From Rahnella bonaserana (GTDB taxonomy: Bacteria; Pseudomonadota; Gammaproteobacteria; Enterobacterales; Enterobacteriaceae), in the NCBI RefSeq assembly GCF_019049675.1, contig NZ_JAFMOW010000048.1:24513-88512 (forward strand): a stretch of 64,000 nucleotides of DNA. The letters run 5' to 3'. Below are positions 45,957 to 54,917 of the stretch, piece by piece. Under the pieces are notes generated by a model. That model ran no database searches. It saw only the letters and a list, made by a program, of their open reading frames with translations, and was not told where the DNA came from. Within the stretch, counting starts at the first letter, position 1, and the number at the start of each line of letters is the position of its first letter. The position numbers and the translations under genes were made by a program.

Positions 45957-46823
45957 TTAATTCGTCGTGGGAATAACACTATTACTGACTCTCATCCGTT
46001 CCTGAGAGGGTGTCCTTTGAAACTGTTTTTTATAGGCTTCCGTCAGACGTGATGTGGTAGAAAAACCACACAGCGTGGCTATTTTACCGATACTTAAATC
46101 CGAGGTGCGTAATAACTCCTGCGTTTTTAATAAACGATAGCGCTGCTGAAACCGTTCCGGTGTAAAACCTGTGATCTCTTTTATGAACCTGAACATGGTT
46201 CTTTTGGCGACACCACTTTCTTCACACAAATAATCCCAGTTAATTGTGCAGGCATAATTTTCGCGCAGATGATTCAGCAGATGACGTTTCCCTGATTCTG
46301 CCTGACTGGCACGACATTCTTTACGTGTGGCACACTGGTAAAGCATCACTATCATCGATAATAAATAAGACTCTGCGGTCGCAAAATAGGTATTATCGTA
46401 TCGGGAATCAGATTGCCGGGTAATTTTATCCGTCAGCTCAATCACTCTGGTCAATTCTTCATCCGTTAATCCCGTACGGCGTTTCTTCATTGAAGCGGTA
46501 TATTCCTTGATCCCTGCTGTCAGTTCAGCGATGTTATTGATAAAATGAAAAGATCGTTCTTTATGTAACAGAATATTGGTAATTGACAATTTATTAGTGG
46601 ATTCATAACAGTGAACATCGTGCGCACTGACAATGAAAAAGTCGCCTTTATGAATAAATTCAACCTGATCTTTGATGATATGAAAACCGCTGCCATTACG
46701 GACAATAACCAGTTCATAAAATTCATGCCCATGCACATCTTCCAGCGACTGTCGGTTCATATCAAATAAACTGAAAGCATGATGTGTCGAAAGAAAGAAA
46801 TCGCTGACCTTTAGTATTTTCAT
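45957..46823 (-). CDS. AraC-family regulator, RhaS/RhaR-like
   Basis: Sugar-responsive activator (288 aa). An N-terminal cupin-like ligand domain (HGHEFYELVIVRNGSGFHII and GDFFIVSAHDVHCYES) resembles RhaR/RhaS, followed by a linker and a double helix-turn-helix (CEESGVAKRTMFRFIKEITG and IGKIATLCGFSTTSRLTEAY). It precedes the importer and rhamnosidase genes on the same strand and most likely activates them in response to L-rhamnose or a rhamnoside. It keeps its own 110-bp leader region downstream, so the two transcripts may be separate. Confidence 0.9.
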   Translation of the reverse strand: MKILKVSDFFLSTHHAFSLFDMNRQSLEDVHGHEFYELVIVRNGSGFHIIKDQVEFIHKGDFFIVSAHDVHCYESTNKLSITNILLHKERSFHFINNIAELTAGIKEYTASMKKRRTGLTDEELTRVIELTDKITRQSDSRYDNTYFATAESYLLSMIVMLYQCATRKECRASQAESGKRHLLNHLRENYACTINWDYLCEESGVAKRTMFRFIKEITGFTPERFQQRYRLLKTQELLRTSDLSIGKIATLCGFSTTSRLTEAYKKQFQRTPSQERMRVSNSVIPTTN

Positions 46824-47015
46824 GCATTCACCGAGTTAATGATTAATATAATTCATTGTATCTTTATCGGGTCATTAAAATATATCGTGTCGATGAAAAG
46901 ATTAGACCGTAATAATTATGACAAGTCTATATGATGCACTGGCACTGTGGCGTAACCGCCCGTGACTTTTGTTTCATTTTTGTATCAGAAATCTCATTTC
47001 AGGGTCAGCAGACAT

Positions 47016-47040
47016 AAAAAAAGCGCAGAAAAATCTGCGC
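47016..47040 (-). terminator. Rho-independent terminator of the GntR regulator gene
   Basis: On the minus strand GCGCAGA-TTTT-TCTGCGC is followed by T7. It lies 33 bp after the stop of the GntR gene and isolates it from the rhamnoside module. Confidence 0.9.
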
Positions 47041-47073
47041 AGGGTGAAACGTAGGGCAACGGTCCACTGAACA

Positions 47074-47784
47074 TTATGCCTGATGCAACCGGTGCTTATG
47101 ACCTTTCATCAGGCTCAGTGACGCAGAAAAGGCGGCGCCTTCATCCCCGGCCATAATAGCTTCGTAAATCCTCTTATGTTCATTCAGACACATGCCCCCT
47201 TCTTTTGAGGAATACTCAAAGAACCATTTGAATATCGTGGTCAGCACGTTGCCAAACGGCACATAAAAACAGTTACCGGAGGCAATAAAGATCATCCGGT
47301 GAAATTTGGTATCGATATCTACCCACTGCTCAGCATCAAAATTTTCCGCGACCTGGCACATCTGTCGGTAAATCCGCGACAGTTCGATGCGCTGTTCTTT
47401 ACTGGCATTGACGGCGGCCAGCGCGGTGGCGTGGGGTTCAATGGCTTTGCGAAACTCCAGAAACTGGTGATAGATTTCTTCTGTCGCTTCCATGCCCTGC
47501 ATCCATTCCAGCAGTTGCGGATCCAGCATGTTCCACTGTGCGCGCTCTTTAACACGGGTACCGATTTTAGGCCTCGATTCCAGCAGTCCTTTGGATGTCA
47601 GTAATTTCAGCGCCTCGCGCAACGCGGTACGGCTGACGCCAAACTGTTCACCCAGTTCAATTTCACTCGGTAAAATGGCTCCCGATGCCAGTTCGCCCGA
47701 AAGGATTTTACGCGCAATATCACGTGCGATATGGGTATTCAGGCCACGGGTCATGCCTGCGGCGGTTTCAAACTGCAACGTCAT
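47074..47784 (-). CDS. FadR-subfamily (FCD) GntR transcriptional regulator
   Basis: Repressor of the uronan locus by position (236 aa from the chosen start). The winged helix lies in ILPSEIELGEQFGVSRTALR, and the C-terminal FCD domain has the usual metal-ligand pattern (DTKFHRMIF, later His in GHKHRLHQA region). The start at 47784 (MTLQFETAAG) has GGGAAG upstream; the open frame continues 39 codons into the SDR gene without a family match. FCD regulators commonly respond to sugar acids such as KDG or glucuronate. Confidence 0.9.
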   Translation of the reverse strand: MTLQFETAAGMTRGLNTHIARDIARKILSGELASGAILPSEIELGEQFGVSRTALREALKLLTSKGLLESRPKIGTRVKERAQWNMLDPQLLEWMQGMEATEEIYHQFLEFRKAIEPHATALAAVNASKEQRIELSRIYRQMCQVAENFDAEQWVDIDTKFHRMIFIASGNCFYVPFGNVLTTIFKWFFEYSSKEGGMCLNEHKRIYEAIMAGDEGAAFSASLSLMKGHKHRLHQA

Positions 47785-47878
47785 GATCTTCCCTTTTTCC
47801 TGTGCAGATTGCCGACATAATAGTTCAGGCGACGGCACGCTGCATGCGCCCGTCGCACTGAAACGCCCAAACTGTGCG

Positions 47879-48655
47879 CTATGGCGCCATCTGGCCGCCA
47901 TTAACGTCTAATATCTGGCCGGTAATGTAACCGCTGCAGGCGTGTGAGGCGAAAAACAGGTAAGACGGTGCCAGTTCTTCCGACGTACCGAAACGCCCCA
48001 TCGCAATAGAACCGGCGATTTTCTCACGGACTTCTGCACTTTTGTCTGCGTGGAACACAGTGTCGATTGTGCCCGGCGCGATAACATTGAAACGGATATT
48101 ATCTTTGGTGAATTCCTTCACCCAGTTACGGTGAACGTTATGCAGCCAGGCTTTGGAGGCCGCGTAAAGACTCGCTCCCGGTCCGCCGCCTTCACGTCCG
48201 GCGATGGAACCGGTGCTGATCACCGACGTGGTTTTGCCACTTTGTTGCGCCGCATGACGTAAATGCGGAATGGCGAATTTTGTGACCATCAGCGCCGAAC
48301 GGGCATTTAAATCCATCACATGGTCATAAAATTCGTCGTCGATGTTTTCCAGCCCCTGGCGACCGCCAAGACCGCCGGCGTTATTAATCAGTACATCTAT
48401 CCCGCCAAAACGTTCGACAAAGTTCGACACCAGCGCTTCGCACTCGGCAGATTTCGTGACATCTGCGCCAAAGTACGCCACTTCGCCGCCCTTTTTAGCG
48501 ATGTCAGCCGCCAGTTGATCGAGGCTGGCATCATGACGATGGCCGTTAATCCCGACCTTTGCGCCCGCCGCGGCAAATGCCTTCGCCGCCGCCAGACCGA
48601 TGCCTTTGGTTGAACCAGTAATCAAAACACGCTGACCTTTCAAATCGTTAAACAT
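47879..48655 (-). CDS. SDR oxidoreductase, candidate DEH (4-deoxy-hexoseulose uronate) reductase
   Basis: Classical short-chain dehydrogenase (258 aa). TGSTKGIG at 13-20 binds the cofactor, NNAGG follows beta-4, and the catalytic Ser (VISTGSIAG) and Y-x3-K (LYAASKAW) are intact. Its place right after the oligoalginate lyase gene suggests it reduces the unsaturated-uronate product DEH to 2-keto-3-deoxygluconate, as SDR enzymes do in characterised alginate pathways. The exact substrate is inferred from context only. AGGAG lies before the ATG; the lyase gene ends 10 bases upstream. Confidence 0.85.
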   Translation of the reverse strand: MFNDLKGQRVLITGSTKGIGLAAAKAFAAAGAKVGINGHRHDASLDQLAADIAKKGGEVAYFGADVTKSAECEALVSNFVERFGGIDVLINNAGGLGGRQGLENIDDEFYDHVMDLNARSALMVTKFAIPHLRHAAQQSGKTTSVISTGSIAGREGGGPGASLYAASKAWLHNVHRNWVKEFTKDNIRFNVIAPGTIDTVFHADKSAEVREKIAGSIAMGRFGTSEELAPSYLFFASHACSGYITGQILDVNGGQMAP

Positions 48656-48665
48656 AATGACTCCT

Positions 48666-50804
48666 TTATGATTCAGGGATGTTCAGAGGTGAGACGGATT
48701 GCCATGCCACGCTGAACGCGTCTTCCGCTGCCGGTGCGGCACGGTTACTGATGCGAACGTTCAGTGTGCGATCATTGGCAAAGAAAATATTCAGTTCGGT
48801 TTGTTCGTCGTCATGGCTGACCACGCTGACACGTTCGACCTTACCGCGCGCATCAACGGACGTTTCGGTGGCTTCGTCGAAAAATCCGTGTGTTTCAAAC
48901 ACGCTGGCAAAAATGGCATTCATGCCGTGAGTTCGCAGCAGTAAAGCCGGTTCACTGCGCAGGTTGAAATGTGGATCGGTTGCACCGGTACGGGCGACAA
49001 TCAGTTCGCCGCCTTCAGGGAAGGCAGTGACCAGCGTGCGGTAACTGTCGCCATCGAGCCAGCTGAAAAGTGCCGAATCTCCCGATGCGATTTGAGCGCG
49101 CCCGCAATCCCATAAGTGCTGATAGCCGTGAGCTTTACCCAGTGGTTTCAGCCCGGCGGGCACTTGCAGAACGGTGTCTGTGCGGACAAACTGACCGAGA
49201 TGATGCAGCGAATAATCGTAGCGATGTGGCTGTGTGCTGGTCAGGCGAAATACGTCCACAATCAGCGGTGATGTGAGTTCCGGCAGGCTGAGCATCAGCA
49301 CAGTCCGTTGCTGGTCTGTGCCCGGATAATAGTTTTTCAGGCGGGCACTCATTCCCTGTTCTGCCGGATTATCCGTCACGAAGAAATGCGGTTCCCCCCA
49401 GCGTTTTTCCGCCTCAAGGCTGTCGCCGAGATTCTGACTTTGCCCGTCCACCACGACGGTGTTGTGTGCAACGGTTTGCTTGCAGTAGGTGTTGTTTTCA
49501 GGGATATAACGTCCGCCGAATTTCGGCTCAACGTTCACCCAGCGTCCAAAACCGTAATCGCGCAGGAACTCGCGTCCGCGGCTGAACAGGCTAAGATGCA
49601 GACCGTCAAAGTGTCCGTGATTGAGTGCCGAATGCAGGCGCGGAATGCTGCCGTGCTGGCCGAACCACATCAGTGCCATATCCTGATTTACCGCATTGCT
49701 TCGCAAAATACCGATGCCGCCCTGCGTCCCTTCGGGGCCATCACGCAGCTGGACGCTGCCCCAGTTCACAGACTGTGCGGGCGAGTGTTGCAACGCGCGG
49801 GATAATTCCAGCGCGGCGGCACTGACCCAAACAGTGTGCTGCTGTTGAGCGACAGCAATCCACTGCGGATTGCTGCCATAACGGGAATAACAAACGCTGG
49901 CGGCGATCACCGCGCCATCATCCCGGATATTGATGCTTTTCGAGGAATCATTCAGCGCCGGCCAGGTTCCGTCAGGGAAAGCGGTCTGCATCAGGGCTTC
50001 ACAGGTTTTGCGGATGATCTGATCGCGAAACGCATAAATCGCCAGATCCGGCTGGCGACGCCCTATCGCCTCGCTCAGCAACAGCAGCGGGCGCAACGCG
50101 AAACGGTGATAATACGGGCCTTCGATGTAATATCCGTCGGGCGAAAAAAGCTGGTTCAGCTGGGCAAAGAATCCACCACTTTCACTGTCACCTTTCAGTC
50201 CGTATAACGCCTTTTCCACCAGCGCTGAATCGCCCAGCACGTAACCGCTGATTGCCGCAGCCGCCACTGACCAAATGCCGTGGTTATGCACGATATCAAA
50301 ATCTTTGGCATGCCGGTTCAGAGCGTCATTCGCCATCACCTGAAACAAGTTTGCCTCGATATATTCCCGCTGAACCGCCTCGAGTGACGGGATCAGGCAG
50401 TGATAGCCCTCGACCGCATACAGCCAGAACATATTTTCATTGAGTGTCTGATGAAACAAACGGCCTGGCGAATTACTGTCTTTGCTGATCGCACTGCCGA
50501 GCGACGGATAAATTGCGGCATAACCGTTCAGCAGCGCCAGCGCATAATCAAAGTAACGCGGCTCACGGGTGATCAGAAATAAACGCCCGGCCAGGTTGAT
50601 CCCCAGATAGTTTTGTTTGTGCTGCGTATGCTCCGGGCCTCCCGCTTCGCCGTGACCGGGAATATTCACCGGTTGCGCGAGCATCTTTTCCAGCGTGGCG
50701 ATTTGCATCCGCAGCGCCACGCCCAGCGGGGAATCTGCATTAATCTGTGCGCGCAGTTTTTGCGCCTCAGAGACGCTTAACAGCAACGGCTGCCAGTCAT
50801 TCAT
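48666..50804 (-). CDS. Oligoalginate (oligo-uronide) lyase, heparinase II/III-like, PL17-type
   Basis: Predicted exolytic lyase (712 aa) that splits uronate oligomers to monomeric DEH in the cytoplasm (no signal peptide). The N-terminal alpha/alpha toroid carries the Asn-His pair (DIVHNHGIWSVA) and the catalytic Tyr region (SPDGYYIEGPYYHRFAL); the C-terminal heparinase II/III beta-sandwich starts around residue 370 and has the further His in LNHGHFDGLHLSLF. These are the residues used by PL17 enzymes. It overlaps the exported lyase gene by four bases. PL15 or another heparinase-like family is a less likely alternative. Confidence 0.85.
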   Translation of the reverse strand: MNDWQPLLLSVSEAQKLRAQINADSPLGVALRMQIATLEKMLAQPVNIPGHGEAGGPEHTQHKQNYLGINLAGRLFLITREPRYFDYALALLNGYAAIYPSLGSAISKDSNSPGRLFHQTLNENMFWLYAVEGYHCLIPSLEAVQREYIEANLFQVMANDALNRHAKDFDIVHNHGIWSVAAAAISGYVLGDSALVEKALYGLKGDSESGGFFAQLNQLFSPDGYYIEGPYYHRFALRPLLLLSEAIGRRQPDLAIYAFRDQIIRKTCEALMQTAFPDGTWPALNDSSKSINIRDDGAVIAASVCYSRYGSNPQWIAVAQQQHTVWVSAAALELSRALQHSPAQSVNWGSVQLRDGPEGTQGGIGILRSNAVNQDMALMWFGQHGSIPRLHSALNHGHFDGLHLSLFSRGREFLRDYGFGRWVNVEPKFGGRYIPENNTYCKQTVAHNTVVVDGQSQNLGDSLEAEKRWGEPHFFVTDNPAEQGMSARLKNYYPGTDQQRTVLMLSLPELTSPLIVDVFRLTSTQPHRYDYSLHHLGQFVRTDTVLQVPAGLKPLGKAHGYQHLWDCGRAQIASGDSALFSWLDGDSYRTLVTAFPEGGELIVARTGATDPHFNLRSEPALLLRTHGMNAIFASVFETHGFFDEATETSVDARGKVERVSVVSHDDEQTELNIFFANDRTLNVRISNRAAPAAEDAFSVAWQSVSPLNIPES

Positions 50805-52156
50805 TTTTTACTCTCCGGCGCATCCGGCGCGACGTATCCCGTTGCGAATGACGGCAGGGAAAGCAGCCAGGTTTCTCTTTCAGCTTCTGTTACTGCGCCA
50901 CGGGTAACGTCTTCGTGATAGCCACCGGAAGCTGGTTTCACCGCGGGTGGAAGAGTGAACGTTGCGCTGCGAATTTGCTGCTGGTAGCGCTTTTTGCCGG
51001 TGGCGTTATCCGCCCAGGAAAGTAACGGGACGGGACGCACGCGGATCTGATCAAGTGATTTATAGGGCCACGGCACCGCCGGATCGGTAAATCGCGCCAT
51101 GAAATCCAGCGATTTGAGCACGCTGCCACCCTGCGGTGTCTGGTAATGCCACAGGTCGATACCGTTTTTCTGCGCCAGCACCGCCATCATGCTGATCGCC
51201 TGTAAATTGAAATAGCTGTAATGAAACGATCGCGTCCGCGCCAGTTCAGCGGGCTGCGTGCCATCGGGTTTCAGCTGCACATCCAGCTTACTTTTCATCA
51301 GCTTCGCCATGTCGCCAATCACCGCTTTATCGCCCAGATACCATGCGATTCCGGAAACCTGCGTCACATACCAGTTGCCGTGATTGTTCTCCGTGCGTCC
51401 TTCCTTTTTGGCAATTTTGCTGGCCTGCAACCACTGCAGATAATCCGTCATCCACGCGCGCATTTGCTGTTCATCGTTGTCGGTCCACGCCGGATTACCG
51501 CGTAACAGCACTAACGAATCCACAATCCGGGTAGAGAAATAGCGTCCATCGAGTACCCCGGCGTTGCGCCCCGGTGAGATACCCGGCACGCCCTGCGCGA
51601 AATTCAGATTCGGGTTCATACGCGTTTCCGGTTTGATAAACCAGGTACGCAACAGGCTGGCTGCTTTATCGGCATATTTCTGTTCGCCGGAGAAATACCA
51701 GGCCAGCGTCAGGTTCTGCACCCGGGCGGTGAAATCGGCCAGCCGCACGCCATCGCTCTGATCGTTCTTACTGGCCGGATTCACCTGACCGTCTTTACGG
51801 ATCCACGGCAAGCCGTCGGGTTTGCTGTCATCAGGCCACCAGTACGCACTCAGGCTGAGATAATCATGTTTTGAACCGCCCGGCGGCGTCATGCCTTTAT
51901 CAGTCACGCTCAGTTCAGGTTTTTTTAGCGCGGAATCCGCAGCCGCCAGCAACTGCTGGTACGCTCCGGTGGTCTGCGGCGCAGCCTTGTGGTCATGCAG
52001 TTGCTGGCGTACAACGGCCATCTGCGCCGTATTCAAAAATGCCGGTTCAGCGGCCAGCGCGCCCGCAGAGCCGGTCATCAGCGCCAGTATCAGCCATACG
52101 TCTGTCGTCATTCCGTTCATGACTTTTTTCACTTTTTTGCCCTGCATTAACTTCAT
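50801..52156 (-). CDS. Exported polyuronate lyase of the alginate lyase family (PF05426; PL5/PL38-like)
   Basis: Depolymerises a uronan outside the cytoplasm (451 aa). The start at 52156 (MKLMQGKKVKKV) has GGGAG upstream; a signal peptide (WLILALMTGSAGALA) precedes the mature AEPAFL. The toroid has the Asn-His motif TENNHGNWYVTQV and the Arg-Tyr motif LARTRSFHYSYFNL, the expected catalytic set. It is longer than AlgL-type PL5 lyases and has the block LSAYWWPDDSKPDGLPW seen in the PL38-type branch, so glucuronan is a serious alternative to alginate as substrate. The gene is first in a minus-strand operon, divergent from the symporter. Confidence 0.85.
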   Translation of the reverse strand: MKLMQGKKVKKVMNGMTTDVWLILALMTGSAGALAAEPAFLNTAQMAVVRQQLHDHKAAPQTTGAYQQLLAAADSALKKPELSVTDKGMTPPGGSKHDYLSLSAYWWPDDSKPDGLPWIRKDGQVNPASKNDQSDGVRLADFTARVQNLTLAWYFSGEQKYADKAASLLRTWFIKPETRMNPNLNFAQGVPGISPGRNAGVLDGRYFSTRIVDSLVLLRGNPAWTDNDEQQMRAWMTDYLQWLQASKIAKKEGRTENNHGNWYVTQVSGIAWYLGDKAVIGDMAKLMKSKLDVQLKPDGTQPAELARTRSFHYSYFNLQAISMMAVLAQKNGIDLWHYQTPQGGSVLKSLDFMARFTDPAVPWPYKSLDQIRVRPVPLLSWADNATGKKRYQQQIRSATFTLPPAVKPASGGYHEDVTRGAVTEAERETWLLSLPSFATGYVAPDAPESKK

Positions 52157-52202
52157 GTTTTCTCCCAGCTCCGCGCCATTGTCCCGATGAGATCTCACGC
52201 TT

Positions 52203-52213
52203 TAGTCATACTA
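52203..52213. promoter_or_regulatory. Candidate FadR-type GntR operator
   Basis: TAGTCATACTA fits the FadR-subfamily consensus TNGTNNNACNA at all fixed positions, 46 bp upstream of the exported lyase start. A second near-match with one mismatch, TTGTCCGACTT, lies at about 52324. Both are in the divergent lyase/symporter control region (52157-52412). Confidence 0.45.
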
Positions 52214-52412
52214 ATAAAGCAATGAACTTTCAGTTTTGCCAGTCAGAATTGATTTAAAAACCTACATTACGCCCAACAAGTGACCGGAATCACAATTTGA
52301 TAACAAACTAAGCATTTCTTATTTGTCCGACTTTTAATTTCATTTCCCTCTTCTACGCTTGCTCAATACATAACCAAAAACATCTCACCCTACAAACGAG
52401 AGAGTAACGACA

Positions 52413-54212
52413 ATGGATATCAACGTACTGGTCATGATCGGTTACTTCGTCTTAATGATTGCCATCAGTTATGCGTTCAAAAAGATGGCATCCGGGTCCT
52501 CCAGCCACTATTTTCGCGGCGGCGGGCGAATGCTCTGGTGGATGGTTGGCGCCACCGCCTTTATGATCCAGTTCAGCGCCTGGACGTTTACCGGTGCTGC
52601 CGGACAGGCTTACCGCTACGGGTTCAACGTGGTCAGCGTGTTCGCCGGCAATGTGTTCGGCTATCTGGTCGCCTGGTGGTGGTTCGCCGCCCGCTTCCGT
52701 CAGTTACGGGTTGATACTGCCACAGAGGCGATTAACCATCGCTTCGGTAAAGGTAACGAACAATTTTTCACCTGGATGATTATCCCGCTGAGTATCCTCA
52801 GTGCAGGCGTGTGGCTGAACAGCCTGGCTGTATTTGCCAGTGCAGTATTCCACCACGACATTACGCTGACGTTATGGGTGACGGGCATCGTGGTGCTGGT
52901 GATTTCGCTGCTGAGCGGTGCATGGGGCGTCGTGGCGAGTGACTTTGTGCAGACGCTGGTGGTGGCGATTATTTCTGTCGCCTGTGCGGTTGTGGCGTTG
53001 TTTAAAGTCGGCGGCCCGGTAAAGCTGGTGACTGAATTCCCTTCCGGTTTCTTTACCGGTCCGGATGTCGGCCCGCATTATATTTCACTGCTGGTAGCCT
53101 GCTTCCTGTTCTTCTTCATCAAGAACGTTCAGAGCATCAATAACCTGCAAGATTCCTACCGTTTCCTGAATGCCAAAGACAGTTTTAACGCCAAAAAAGC
53201 GGCGCTGTTTGCGCTGGTGCTGATGCTGGTGGGGACCATTATCTGGTTCATCCCACCGTGGGCGGTAGCGATCCTTTATCCTGACGCGGCGACGGCACAT
53301 CCGGAACTCGGCAAAAACGCCACCGATGCGGTGTATCTGATTTTCGCTGAACGTGCGATGCCGGTGGGCACTGTTGGTCTGCTGATGGCCGGCTTGTTCG
53401 CTGCGACAATGTCTTCAATGGACTGCGCGCTGAACCGTAACTCGGGAATTTTCGTGCGCAGTTTCTGGACACCGATCATTAACCGTAACAGCGAACGCAG
53501 CGATAAATACCAGCTGCGCGTGGGTCAGATTGCCTGCGTGGTGAATGGCGTGCTGGTCATTTTAGTGGCGCAATATATGCACACCATGCAGACCGTCAGC
53601 CTGTTCGATCTGATGATGAAAGTCGGCACGCTGATGCAGGCACCGATTGTCGTGCCCCTGTTCCTCGGCGTATTTATTCGTAAAACGCCGGACTGGGCGG
53701 CGTGGGTCACCGTATTGTTTGGTTTATGCGTGTCTTACGTGGTGGCGAACCTGTTCACCGCGCCGGATGTCGCCCGTCTGCTGGGCATCACCCTGACCAA
53801 ACGGGAACTTCTGGACGTCGCCATCATGTGGAACATTTTTGCCCATCTGGTGTTTACCGGCGGGTTCTTCTGCCTGACTACGTTGTTTTATCGCGAGAAA
53901 GCGTCGGCGAGAAATACCCAGCGTCAGCAATTCTTCACCGATATGGAAACGCCGGTCTATGCCGACCATGAACAGGATGAGTTCGACCGGTTACAGCGCG
54001 ATAAAATCGGTCGCATTTCGATGTACATGGGTGCGGGTTTACTGCTGATGGTGCTGGTGCCAAATCCGCTGTGGGGACGTATTTTGTTCCTGCTGTGCGC
54101 CCTGTCCATTCTGCTTTTCGGCTGGATTTTGCATCGCAGCGCTGAAAAAGGGATGAAAGCGGCACAGGCTGAAAAAGCATTGAAAAGGAATGTGGCGACG
54201 TCTCAGAGATAG
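52413..54212 (+). CDS. Sodium:solute symporter (SSS family), probable uronide oligomer importer
   Basis: Inner-membrane sodium-coupled carrier (599 aa) with about 13-14 TM helices. SSS blocks visible include MVGATAFMIQFSAWTFTGAA, a QSINNLQDSYRFLNAKD loop and GLLMAGLFAATMSSMDCALN (the sodium-site helix). A charged C-terminal segment (about 500-555) precedes the last TM. It is divergent from the exported lyase. SSS carriers import oligoalginate in marine alginate degraders, so uptake of lyase products is the natural reading. GAGAGAG precedes the ATG. Confidence 0.9.
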   Translation: MDINVLVMIGYFVLMIAISYAFKKMASGSSSHYFRGGGRMLWWMVGATAFMIQFSAWTFTGAAGQAYRYGFNVVSVFAGNVFGYLVAWWWFAARFRQLRVDTATEAINHRFGKGNEQFFTWMIIPLSILSAGVWLNSLAVFASAVFHHDITLTLWVTGIVVLVISLLSGAWGVVASDFVQTLVVAIISVACAVVALFKVGGPVKLVTEFPSGFFTGPDVGPHYISLLVACFLFFFIKNVQSINNLQDSYRFLNAKDSFNAKKAALFALVLMLVGTIIWFIPPWAVAILYPDAATAHPELGKNATDAVYLIFAERAMPVGTVGLLMAGLFAATMSSMDCALNRNSGIFVRSFWTPIINRNSERSDKYQLRVGQIACVVNGVLVILVAQYMHTMQTVSLFDLMMKVGTLMQAPIVVPLFLGVFIRKTPDWAAWVTVLFGLCVSYVVANLFTAPDVARLLGITLTKRELLDVAIMWNIFAHLVFTGGFFCLTTLFYREKASARNTQRQQFFTDMETPVYADHEQDEFDRLQRDKIGRISMYMGAGLLLMVLVPNPLWGRILFLLCALSILLFGWILHRSAEKGMKAAQAEKALKRNVATSQR

Positions 54213-54241
54213 TGTCAGTTCGTCCCCCCTTCAGATCATAA

Positions 54242-54266
54242 AAAACCCGCCTTATCAGCGGGTTTT
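54242..54266. terminator. Bidirectional terminator
   Basis: AAAACCCGC-CTTATCA-GCGGGTTTT, nine-bp stem with A/T outer ends, in the convergent gap between the symporter and a small lipoprotein gene. Confidence 0.88.
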
Positions 54267-54297
54267 AATGTCAGACAAAAATGACAGAGCACCGGAT

Positions 54298-54534
54298 TTA
54301 CTTCGGAAGTTCTGTTACCTGTTTCACTTCAGTTTTGCTGATCTGCTGTTTCACACCGTTAGCATCGGTATATTCCAGCAAGCCTGAATCGGCTTCTTTT
54401 GGTTTGCCGTCACTGATGATGGTTCGCGCATCATTCGTCTGGATGGCATAACTGGTGCGTGTGCAACCAGACAATGCAGCTACACATAACACAGCCGCCA
54501 AAGGTAAAAGTAATGTCCTATTCATGATCTTCAT
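54298..54534 (-). CDS. YgdI/YgdR-family small lipoprotein (first of two)
   Basis: Small outer-membrane or periplasmic lipoprotein (78 aa). A signal peptide ends at lipobox LSGC; the mature part is a single DUF903 domain (YAIQTNDARTIISDGKPKEA and GLLEYTDANGVKQQI), an SH3-like fold. AAGGAGAGG precedes the ATG; a second ATG three codons later is possible. Together with the next gene it forms a tandem pair of paralogues. Function of the family is unknown. Confidence 0.9.
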   Translation of the reverse strand: MKIMNRTLLLPLAAVLCVAALSGCTRTSYAIQTNDARTIISDGKPKEADSGLLEYTDANGVKQQISKTEVKQVTELPK

Positions 54535-54575
54535 GATCCTCTCCTTTTATGCGTTTTTTACGTTGTCCGGATAAA

Positions 54576-54809
54576 TCAGTTATCCAGTTCACTCATGTTT
54601 TTAACTTGATCGCGATTAATCTGCTCGGTCTGGCCGGTTTCCGCATTTTTGTAGGACACCAGACCTGTATCGTCATCAACCTGAGGTTTCCCGTCCGTCA
54701 CGATGGTTTTTCCGTCCGTCGTTTTAATAGCCTGGTTCGATGCACAGCCTGCCACAAATAAAATTGAAACAGCGGCCAGCGATGCGGCGATGAGGTTATT
54801 CCTCTTCAT
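54576..54809 (-). CDS. YgdI/YgdR-family small lipoprotein (second of two)
   Basis: Paralogue of the neighbouring gene (77 aa from MKRNNLIAAS). Lipobox VAGC, then IKTTDGKTIVTDGKPQVDDD and GLVSYKNAETGQTEQINR, the DUF903 pattern. GGAGG lies five bases from the ATG, supporting this start over the longer frame at 54842. The two genes are 41 bp apart on one strand, pointing to an old tandem duplication. Confidence 0.9.
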   Translation of the reverse strand: MKRNNLIAASLAAVSILFVAGCASNQAIKTTDGKTIVTDGKPQVDDDTGLVSYKNAETGQTEQINRDQVKNMSELDN

Positions 54810-54917
54810 ACTTTTCCTCCTGAAAGGGTTCTGACTTAACAATTAGCTAAGTAAGTATAGCCACTCTTTCCAGAGGCCTTGAAAAATAGGACAAACGGAA
54901 GTTTTTTGACTGTTTTA

